This document shows positions 5,352 to 10,661 of a stretch of DNA of 10,661 nt, in pieces. The position numbers and the translations under genes were made by a program. The notes under the pieces were generated by a model. The model saw only the letters and a list, made by a program, of their open reading frames with translations. It searched no databases and had not been told where the DNA came from. The stretch spans positions 1,219 through 11,879 of the forward strand of contig PKWA01000111.1 of NCBI GenBank assembly GCA_003131665.1, written 5' to 3'. Position 1 is the first letter of the stretch; every line of letters begins with the position of its first letter. Source of the stretch: Acidimicrobiaceae bacterium. Its GTDB lineage: Bacteria; Actinomycetota; Acidimicrobiia; Acidimicrobiales; RAAP-2.

Positions 5352-6418
5352 TCGTGACCGACCTGGAAACCTCGCGCAACGAGGGCTTGGCTGAAGGAAT
5401 CTGCCTGACGTGCGTCGATAGCCAGCAACAACGTTCCGCCCTTGCTTTCGATGCCGTGCGCGATCTCAATGTCGTAGATGTTGACCAACATCTCCGACGC
5501 GGCAGTCGTCACTGCGGCCAAGACGCCCGGTTGGTCGCTCACCGCGACGCGCAAGTAGGCGAGATTCTCCGAATGGAGCGCCCTTCCGGGCAGTTGACGG
5601 CGAGCCGACGCGGCGCTCAGCAAATCTCTCGAGACGGCGTCGTGGTCGGCGTTGATTAACGCCACACGTAGCGCCGCGAGGCGTTCCACTAAGGCCTGAA
5701 GCGACTGGCTGATGGCGACGCGGTTCTCAAAGAGCACGTCGGGCCAGATACCGGGATCGCCCGCCGCGACGCGCGTCATGTCGCGAAAGCCACCGGCCGC
5801 GAGTTGCAGCAGCACGGCGTCTTGTTCGGCGACGCGACTCGCCTCGTTCATCAAGGCTCCGGCGAGCAAGTGCGGTACGTGACTCGCGATCGCTACGAGA
5901 CGATCGTGGTCGTCGGCGCCGACCGCAACCACGTTCGCGCCGAGCTCACGCAGCACGCCATGCAAGGCGCCATAGGTCTCGGGCGTAGTGGCGTTCGTGG
6001 GCGTCAGCACCCACGTGCAACCTTGGAACAGGTCCGCGCGTGCCCCCGCGGAGCCCCGTAACTCCGAACCGGCCATCGGGTGACCCGCGAGAAAGCGGGG
6101 GTCGCTCACGTCGTGAACGATGGCGCTCTTCACGCCCGCGACGTCGGTCACGACCAACGCCTCATTGGTGAATTCGCGCAGTATCGCGTTCGCGGTCTCG
6201 GCCACGGCACTGGCGGGCGTCGCTACCACTACCAGACGATGATCGTCGCTTAGCTCTACACCGTCAATGACGCCAGTGCGTAGCGCCGCGTCGACGGTGG
6301 GGCGATCGAGATCGCTACCGGTTACGGTCCACCCGGCGTCTCGCAGCGCCAGCGCCACTGACGAGCCAATGAGACCGAGACCGACGACGTGCGCGCGGCG
6401 GCTAGTCGGGGAGGTCAT
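5348..6418 (-). CDS. tyrA: prephenate dehydrogenase with C-terminal ACT domain
   Basis: TyrA oxidatively decarboxylates prephenate to 4-hydroxyphenylpyruvate with NAD(P)+, committing flux to tyrosine. Counting from GTG 6421, the dinucleotide-binding GLGLIGSS is at 14-21, the family signature GHPMAGSELRGS at 113-124, the ASHVPHLLAGAL helix at 179-190 and GFRDMTRVAAGDPGIW at 211-226. Residues from about 288 to the end (YLRVAVSDQPGVLAAVTT, then VNIYDIEIAHG) form an ACT domain, usually a site for feedback by tyrosine or another amino acid. GTG 6421 and ATG 6418 are adjacent; ATG is taken, giving 356 aa. It overlaps aroH by 17 bp and no Shine-Dalgarno is visible, so translation may depend on ribosomes finishing aroH. 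An arogenate-using variant cannot be excluded. Confidence 0.94.
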   Translation of the reverse strand: MTSPTSRRAHVVGLGLIGSSVALALRDAGWTVTGSDLDRPTVDAALRTGVIDGVELSDDHRLVVVATPASAVAETANAILREFTNEALVVTDVAGVKSAIVHDVSDPRFLAGHPMAGSELRGSAGARADLFQGCTWVLTPTNATTPETYGALHGVLRELGANVVAVGADDHDRLVAIASHVPHLLAGALMNEASRVAEQDAVLLQLAAGGFRDMTRVAAGDPGIWPDVLFENRVAISQSLQALVERLAALRVALINADHDAVSRDLLSAASARRQLPGRALHSENLAYLRVAVSDQPGVLAAVTTAASEMLVNIYDIEIAHGIESKGGTLLLAIDARQADSFSQALVARGFQVGHE

Positions 6419-6773
6419 CACGCAAGGACGGAGCGTTTCGAAGATACACGTGACGAAGTTGGTCGCGCGGACGTTCGGTGTACGCGTGCATTAACACTCG
6501 CACGGTGAGCGGCATGGCGCCGGGCACGTTGATCTCACTGGCGCACAAGAGCGGCACGTCACCGAAGCCGATGCCCCGGGCGGCCGTCGCGGGAAACATC
6601 GCGTTGAGATCGGACGTCGTGGTGAAGAGCACACTGACCACGTCGTCGTGATCGATGGCGTTCTCCTTAAGCATGGCCAGCAACAACTCTTGGGTCACCT
6701 CGGTGATCTCCTTCGCGGAGTTCGCGTCGCACGTGGAGGCGCCGCGTAGACCTCGAACCATGGCGGTACTCAT
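6402..6773 (-). CDS. aroH: chorismate mutase, AroH class
   Basis: A 123-aa monofunctional chorismate mutase of the trimeric AroH fold, not the helical AroQ type. The start VRGLRGAST carries the substrate arginine; FTTTSDLNAMFPATAAR (50-66), LLCASEINVPGAMPLTVRV (75-93, with C77, E80 and R92) and RHVYLRNAPSLRDDL at the end match the family and provide the remaining active-site residues, including Tyr110. It turns chorismate into prephenate, the substrate of the next gene, tyrA. ATG 6773 overlaps the rluB stop as ATGA. A later start at Met5 would be closer to the Bacillus protein's N-terminus, but the coupling favours Met1. Confidence 0.96.
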   Translation of the reverse strand: MSTAMVRGLRGASTCDANSAKEITEVTQELLLAMLKENAIDHDDVVSVLFTTTSDLNAMFPATAARGIGFGDVPLLCASEINVPGAMPLTVRVLMHAYTERPRDQLRHVYLRNAPSLRDDLPD

Positions 6774-7510
6774 GAAGGCATCGTAGAGGCCAGTTCCTCG
6801 GTCATCCCCACGGCCTCCATTAGCTGGCGCACTTCACTAAGCGAAAGCTGACGGGACGAGCCGGGTGAGAGCGTCGCGTCGTGTAACGGCCCGACTCGAG
6901 TACGCACCAGCCGCGTGACTTCATGACCGAGCGCCGCGCACATACGGCGGACCTGGCGATTGCGTCCCTCGTGGATAACGATGCGAAGCAGCCCCTCACT
7001 CACCCGTGATACTTGAGCCGGCGCCGTAACCCCGTCATCGAGTTCCACTCCCTCGCGTAGTCGTCGAAGCGCCCCCGGCGACGGATCGCCCTCGACGCGC
7101 ACGAGGTACTCTTTCGCAATCCCCGAGCTGGGGTGGGTCAAGAGATGGGCCAACCGCCCGTCGTTGGTCAGGATTAACAGCCCCTCGGTGTTCATGTCGA
7201 GTCGTCCGACGGGAAAGATCCGCACCGAAGACTCCACCAAATCGAGCACCGTGGTTCGGCCCTGGGGATCAGACGCGGTGGTCACCACGCCGTCGGGCTT
7301 GTTCAAGAGGAAGTAGACCTTGTTCTGCGAGGTCGGCGCCAAGTTTCCGTCGACACAGATCAGTTGCATGTCGGGGTCGACTCGATTGCCCAACTCCGCC
7401 AGTCGCCCGTCAACGGTGACGCGCCCTTCGACAATCAGGACTTCACACGCTCGCCGAGAGCCGTAACCTGCTCGAGCCAGCGTCTTTTGGAGTCGTTCAC
7501 CTTCGACCAA
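6770..7510 (-). CDS. rluB: RluB-family 23S rRNA pseudouridine synthase
   Basis: A pseudouridine synthase of the RsuA/RluB group. Residues about 5-52 form an S4 RNA-binding domain (LQKTLARAGYGSRRACEVLI). The catalytic domain begins near VYFLLNKPDGVVTT, has the catalytic aspartate D105 in GRLDMNTEGLLILTNDG, and ends with the conserved EGRNRQVRRM at 181-190. Length 246 aa is typical. The start is TTG 7510, directly after the scpB stop; GAGGTGA at 7522-7516 is placed correctly for it. The preceding codon in the same frame is the scpB TAG, so no earlier start is possible. The scpA-scpB-rluB order is widely conserved. The exact modified uridine (2605 in E. coli numbering for RluB) is inferred by family only. 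Confidence 0.94.
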   Translation of the reverse strand: MVEGERLQKTLARAGYGSRRACEVLIVEGRVTVDGRLAELGNRVDPDMQLICVDGNLAPTSQNKVYFLLNKPDGVVTTASDPQGRTTVLDLVESSVRIFPVGRLDMNTEGLLILTNDGRLAHLLTHPSSGIAKEYLVRVEGDPSPGALRRLREGVELDDGVTAPAQVSRVSEGLLRIVIHEGRNRQVRRMCAALGHEVTRLVRTRVGPLHDATLSPGSSRQLSLSEVRQLMEAVGMTEELASTMPS

Positions 7511-8098
7511 CTAGGTCACCTCGGTCACGTCGAACTGCGTGGACATCTCGTCGGCGAGGGCGAGGGCGGTCTCCACCGGCGGCATGAACTCCTCGATCGG
7601 TGGCAGTTCATCCAAAGAGGCGAGACCCATGCGATCCAAAAAAAGTTCCGTCGTGCCGTAGAGAATCGGAGAACCTGGTCCGGGGGCTCGTCCGAGCTCA
7701 TCGATGTAGCCCCGTTGTTCTAGCAGTCGAACCACCCCGTCGACGTTGACTCCACGAAGCGCCGTGATCTGAGCGCGCGAGACCGGTTGGCGATACGCAA
7801 TGATCGCGAGGGACTCGAGCGCGGCGGAGCTGAGCCGATGCGACACGTCGCGGTTCGCGAATTTCGTCACCCACGCCGCGACCTCAGGCGATGACTGCAT
7901 CACCCATCCGCTGGCCAATTCGACGAATTGAAAGCCCCGGCGTTGGGCTAAGAACTCCTCGCGCAACGCGCGAAGTGACTCAATGACCACGTCGGCGTCG
8001 TCGTCAACGACGTCGGCGAGTTCTTCCACCGAGATGGGCTCTAACGCCACAGTCAACATGGCTTCGAGTTTCTGTTCGAGCGAGTCCTCATCCCTCAT
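7511..8098 (-). CDS. scpB: segregation and condensation protein B
   Basis: ScpB forms a dimer of winged-helix proteins that binds the kleisin ScpA in the SMC condensin complex. From ATG 8098 the product has 195 aa. The first winged helix covers roughly 5-75 (QKLEAMLTVALEPISVEELA), and the second starts near SSAALESLAIIAYRQPVSRAQI, a well-conserved ScpB stretch, followed by ALRGVNVDGVVRLLEQRGYI and LYGTTELFLDRMGL. The frame is open to 8161 but the added residues overlap scpA and do not resemble the family. ATG 8098 overlaps the scpA end by 11 bp and has GGAGG at 8114-8110, though the 11-nt spacing is long. It ends in TAG, immediately followed in frame by rluB. Confidence 0.95.
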   Translation of the reverse strand: MRDEDSLEQKLEAMLTVALEPISVEELADVVDDDADVVIESLRALREEFLAQRRGFQFVELASGWVMQSSPEVAAWVTKFANRDVSHRLSSAALESLAIIAYRQPVSRAQITALRGVNVDGVVRLLEQRGYIDELGRAPGPGSPILYGTTELFLDRMGLASLDELPPIEEFMPPVETALALADEMSTQFDVTEVT

Positions 8099-8864
8099 AA
8101 CTGTCCACCCCTCCAATATCAAGCCCGTACGGCGAGTCAAGCCACTGAATTTGCACGTCACCGAACGTACCGCCCTGGCCCAGCTCCACGTGACCTAGTT
8201 TGCACAGCTCTAACAGGGCCAAGAAATGAACAATGATCTCGATGCGCGTTTTGAGTCCTTCGGTAAGTTCGCGAAAGGACAATCGACCCATCGTCGGCAG
8301 ACTCTGAGCGAGCGCGGCGACGGTTTCGGCAACCGTGACGGCGTCCACCGTGAGGTGGTGTAGGCGAACGACCACTCGGGGCTTTTCTTCGATGCCACGC
8401 AGGTACGCGAGGGCCAGTTGCGTCGTCGTCACGCCCGCCAACAGATCGGGGGGCTGAACCCGAAAGCCCTCGTTCACACCACTTAAGCGAGGGTAGGCCC
8501 GACTCGCGCGTTCGAAGAGCGAAATGAAAGCATCGGCGAGGGCTGCGTAGGTACGAAGTTCTAACAGGCGCGCCAGTAAAACGTCTCGCTCCTCCCAGCC
8601 CACGAACTCCTCATCAAGCTCACCGCTGTCACGTCCGGGCAAGAGCTGTTGGCTCTTCATCTCCACGAGCACCGCGCCAATCAAGAGAAACTCCGAGAGG
8701 TCGCCCATCTCCAGAGTCGCCGATTCGTCGCGCATCACCGCAATAAAGGCGTCAACGAGCGGTGCGAGGGGCACGTCGAGAATGTCGAGTTCGTGACTGG
8801 AAAGCAGTTGAAGCAAAAGTTCTACGGGGCCGCTAAAGGACGGCGTCGTCACGACGAAGGTCAC
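8088..8864 (-). CDS. scpA: segregation and condensation protein A (kleisin)
   Basis: ScpA is the kleisin that bridges the SMC heads and, with ScpB, organises and segregates the chromosome. The 258-aa protein starts with the conserved FSGPVELLLQLLSSHELDIL (here in place of the usual FEGPLDLLL-type sequence) and LAPLVDAF, then EFLLIGAVLVEMKSQQLLP, a charged linker, and a C-terminal winged helix (RLSFRELTEG, then FLALLELCKLGHVELGQ). GTG 8864 is preferred over GTG 8852 because TAAGAT lies exactly 6 nt upstream, giving a leaderless start. It is the first gene of the eight-gene minus-strand unit and divergent from trpS, with 52 bp between starts. Confidence 0.95.
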   Translation of the reverse strand: MTFVVTTPSFSGPVELLLQLLSSHELDILDVPLAPLVDAFIAVMRDESATLEMGDLSEFLLIGAVLVEMKSQQLLPGRDSGELDEEFVGWEERDVLLARLLELRTYAALADAFISLFERASRAYPRLSGVNEGFRVQPPDLLAGVTTTQLALAYLRGIEEKPRVVVRLHHLTVDAVTVAETVAALAQSLPTMGRLSFRELTEGLKTRIEIIVHFLALLELCKLGHVELGQGGTFGDVQIQWLDSPYGLDIGGVDSYEG

Positions 8865-8870
8865 CGGGCG

Positions 8871-8876
8871 ATCTTA
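8871..8876 (-). promoter_or_regulatory. -10 box of the scpA operon, leaderless type
   Basis: TAAGAT on the minus strand is followed by six bases and then GTG 8864, so the transcript should begin at the start codon. There is no Shine-Dalgarno sequence in those six bases and no convincing -35 at 16-19 bp. This promoter would drive scpA through plsC. It lies back to back with the trpS promoter in a 52-bp region. Confidence 0.6.
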
Positions 8877-8904
8877 CTTCGACCGATCACGAGAGCCTCT
8901 CATC

Positions 8905-8910
8905 TACGAT
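8905..8910 (+). promoter_or_regulatory. -10 box of trpS, leaderless type
   Basis: TACGAT is followed by six bases and ATG 8917, the same geometry as at scpA and the HD-protein gene. No -35 is clear and there is no Shine-Dalgarno sequence. No T-box, attenuator or leader peptide fits in the 52-bp divergent region, so tryptophan-dependent leader control of trpS is unlikely. Confidence 0.6.
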
Positions 8911-8916
8911 TGAACC

Positions 8917-9885
8917 ATGAGAGTCTTTTCGGGAATCCAGCCCTCGGGTCCGGCGCACCTCGGCAACTACCTCGGCGCGTTCCGTCAGTGGGTCGACGTC
9001 CAAAGCCCTGACGCCTTTTACTGCGTGGTCGATCTGCACGCTCTCACCTTGGAGATCGCGCCCGACGTGCTGCGAGCACAGACCACCGATCTACTGGCGA
9101 CCCTCATGGCCTCGGGCCTCGACCCGGAAATCTGCACGATCTTCATTCAAAGCCAAGTGCCCTATCACGCCCAGCTGAGCTGGCTCTTGGAGTGCGTCGC
9201 GACCAGTGGCGAGCTGTCGCGAATGACTGCCTTTAAGGAGAAGTCCCAGCGTCAAGAGGGCTATCGGGTGGGACTTTTGACCTATCCGGTGTTGATGGCG
9301 GCCGACATCTTGCTCTACGAAACTGAAGAGGTTCCCGTCGGTGACGATCAGCGCCAACACTTGGAACTGACACGCGACGTCGCCGAGAAGTTCAACCACC
9401 GTTTCGGCGAGACGTTTCGCCTGCCGGTAGGGACGCAGCCCAAAGTGGCCGCTCGCGTAATGGACCTCCAAGAGCCGACCCGCAAGATGTCCAAATCGAT
9501 CTCCAGTCCTCTGGGCAAGCTCTACATGTTCGACAGCCCCGCAGACATCGAAAAGAAGATTGCCAAGGCCGTTACGGACAACGACGGCGAAGTCCGTTTC
9601 GATTGGATCAAGAAGCCCGGCGTGTCGAACTTGCTCGAGATCTACTCAAGTCTCAGCGGTGAAACACCCCAGCAGGTCGCCAGTCGCTACACGCGTTACG
9701 GCGAATTGAAGAGCGATTTGGCCGAACTGATCATCAAGACCCTCGCCCCCCTCAAGCAACGCCGCGACGAACTCTTGGAGTCACCAGAAGATCTGTACCG
9801 CGTGGCCGCACGGGGCGCCGACAAGGCCGCAGCGGTGGCGGGCGCGGTGTATCGGCGCGCGGCTACTGCCATGGGGCTCACCTAA
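8917..9885 (+). CDS. trpS: tryptophanyl-tRNA synthetase
   Basis: TrpRS charges tRNA-Trp; it is a class I aminoacyl-tRNA synthetase. The 322-aa length is typical of the bacterial enzyme. The HIGH-type motif is PAHLGNYLGA at 12-21, and KMSKS is at 190-194. The tryptophan pocket includes YPVLMAADILLY at 123-134, with D130 expected to read the indole nitrogen, and VGDDQRQHLELTRD follows at 141-154. All expected landmarks are present, so it should be functional. ATG 8917 is fixed by the -10 box 6 nt upstream. Its last 8 bases overlap the end of the convergent M50 protease gene. The amino acid supplied and the neighbouring aromatic genes form a loose thematic link, but they are on opposite strands. 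Confidence 0.97.
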   Translation: MRVFSGIQPSGPAHLGNYLGAFRQWVDVQSPDAFYCVVDLHALTLEIAPDVLRAQTTDLLATLMASGLDPEICTIFIQSQVPYHAQLSWLLECVATSGELSRMTAFKEKSQRQEGYRVGLLTYPVLMAADILLYETEEVPVGDDQRQHLELTRDVAEKFNHRFGETFRLPVGTQPKVAARVMDLQEPTRKMSKSISSPLGKLYMFDSPADIEKKIAKAVTDNDGEVRFDWIKKPGVSNLLEIYSSLSGETPQQVASRYTRYGELKSDLAELIIKTLAPLKQRRDELLESPEDLYRVAARGADKAAAVAGAVYRRAATAMGLT

Positions 9886-10501
9886 GCAGACTTAGCCACC
9901 AGTTCTCTAAGTCGGGCAGCAGATTCGTTCCGACGTGGAGGAACTGAAAGTCAACGAAGAGAATAATGAAAAAGAAGGGCAACGCTCGAGCTCGAAGGTT
10001 GTAGTAGCGAGGCATGTGACGATTGGGAATGAAACGCTCGATGATCGCCGAACCATCCAAAGGTGGGATCGGCAAGAGATTGAAGACGGCGAGCACCAAG
10101 TTGCAAAGTCCGAAGGCGATGAAAAAGAGTTCGACGTTGTAACTCAAGGACGAATGAATGGCGAACTCGGTAGCCACAAAACCGATCGCAGAAAGCACAA
10201 TATTTACTGCGGGTCCGGCCAGCGCCACCCAGAGCATCTGCTTGCGCGGATTGCGAAGTCGTCTCGGATTTACAGGAACTGGCTTGGCGTATCCAAAGGC
10301 GGGAAAGTGCAGGAGTACCAGCACGAGAGGCATAAGGACTGACCCAACTGGGTCGAGGTGGCGGACTGGATTCAAGGTGAGTCGATGTTGCTCCCTTGCG
10401 GTATGGTCGCCAAAAAAGTCAGCAACCCAGCCATGACTTACTTCGTGCAGCACAATCGAAGGTATGAGACTAATGAGGTAGAACCAGTAAAACGTCGTCA
10501 T
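9878..10501 (-). CDS. site-2 protease family protein (M50 membrane metalloprotease)
   Basis: A 207-aa polytopic membrane zinc protease. From ATG 10501, the zinc motif is H19-E-V-S-H23 at the end of the first membrane segment, and the third ligand region is LLPIPPLDGSAII, with D149. Hydrophobic stretches near 2-18, 51-68, 90-113, 125-143 and 174-188 suggest five membrane segments. There is no PDZ domain, so it belongs to the short SpoIVFB-like group rather than RseP. Its substrate is unknown. ATG 10501 is supported by AGAGGT at 10515-10510, 8 nt upstream; TTG 10507 lies only two bases after that site. It follows xerD by 13 bp, probably as one transcript. GC content is near 50%, below the rest of the window. 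Confidence 0.9.
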   Translation of the reverse strand: MTTFYWFYLISLIPSIVLHEVSHGWVADFFGDHTAREQHRLTLNPVRHLDPVGSVLMPLVLVLLHFPAFGYAKPVPVNPRRLRNPRKQMLWVALAGPAVNIVLSAIGFVATEFAIHSSLSYNVELFFIAFGLCNLVLAVFNLLPIPPLDGSAIIERFIPNRHMPRYYNLRARALPFFFIILFVDFQFLHVGTNLLPDLENWWLSLLR

Positions 10502-10514
10502 TGTCAACTACCTC

Positions 10515-10661
10515 TTAGTCGTGTGCTCGAGGGTGAGCACGGTGATACTCGCGCTGCAAGGTCGTGACCGAGACCGCGGTGTAGAGCTGCGTGGTGGCAA
10601 TGGAGGCGTGCCCCAAGAGCTCTTGTACCACTCTAATGTCGGCCCCGTGGGCCAGCATGTG
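10515..10661 (-). CDS. xerD: tyrosine recombinase XerC/XerD, C-terminal end (5' part outside window)
   Basis: The last 48 codons of a tyrosine recombinase: [20 protein letters not shown], then [14 protein letters not shown], ending HRAHPRAHD and TAA at 10517-10515. The LLGH histidine and the TQLYT tyrosine, the nucleophile that attacks DNA, are the conserved C-terminal catalytic residues of XerC/XerD, and the HPRA ending is also typical. XerCD resolves chromosome dimers at dif. Location close to scpA and scpB favours XerD over XerC or a phage integrase, since xerD and scpAB are neighbours in many Gram-positive genomes. The remaining catalytic residues lie beyond the window. Its stop codon overlaps the ribosome binding site of the M50 protease gene. 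Confidence 0.9.
   Translation of the reverse strand, partial: HMLAHGADIRVVQELLGHASIATTQLYTAVSVTTLQREYHRAHPRAHD

Noticed and set aside
8099..8161. Extension of scpB to 8161
   Set aside because: The added 21 residues lie in scpA and do not look like ScpB; ATG 8098 has an upstream GGAGG.
9882..9895. CTAAG-CAGA-CTTAG hairpin at the trpS/M50 overlap
   Set aside because: A 5-bp AT-containing stem with no T-run is too weak to call a terminator.
1..10661. Mobile element, CRISPR array, tRNA, rRNA or prophage
   Set aside because: No direct-repeat arrays, transposase, terminal repeats or RNA gene signatures were seen; the recombinase end at the right edge fits housekeeping XerD.

Overview
The window is a compact bacterial chromosome segment, most likely from an actinobacterium and possibly a member of Acidimicrobiia. 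The pointers are the order xerD - M50 protease - trpS - scpA - scpB - rluB - (aroH - tyrA - aroA) - cmk - plsC, frequent GTG and TTG starts, almost no intergenic DNA, and three starts preceded by a -10 hexamer at the spacing expected of leaderless transcripts. The assignment is an inference from gene order and style; no rRNA or other direct marker is present.

Layout, left to right. (1) Positions 1-340, minus strand: the N-terminal part of a PDZ/radical-SAM protein (DUF512 family), cut by the window edge. (2) 366-1412, plus strand: ispH, the last enzyme of the MEP isoprenoid pathway, divergent from the first gene with only 25 bp between the starts. (3) 1448-2803, plus strand: a two-gene unit with its own leaderless-type promoter, an HD-domain protein with a full PhnZ-like diiron ligand set followed by a family 2 glycosyltransferase. 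(4) 2804-8864, minus strand: one tightly packed eight-gene unit, read as scpA, scpB, rluB, aroH, tyrA, aroA, cmk, plsC, in which neighbouring genes overlap or abut. It joins chromosome condensation, rRNA pseudouridylation, chorismate and tyrosine synthesis, CMP phosphorylation and phospholipid synthesis. (5) 8917-9885, plus strand: trpS, divergent from scpA. (6) 9878-10661, minus strand: an M50 site-2-type membrane protease preceded by the C-terminal end of a XerC/XerD tyrosine recombinase cut by the right edge.

Functionally these are mostly housekeeping genes. AroA makes EPSP toward chorismate, AroH converts chorismate to prephenate, and TyrA takes prephenate toward tyrosine, so three aromatic steps sit together. 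ScpA and ScpB are the kleisin and its partner for SMC. IspH, PlsC and probably the glycosyltransferase act on isoprenoids, lipids and the envelope.

The least ordinary parts are the HD-domain/glycosyltransferase pair, two perfect inverted repeats inside the glycosyltransferase gene, a codon-usage break inside ispH near position 840, the scpB-rluB junction held apart by a single in-frame TAG, and the shared leaderless promoter geometry. No mobile element, CRISPR array, tRNA or rRNA was seen, and no stretch of 300 bases is without a gene.
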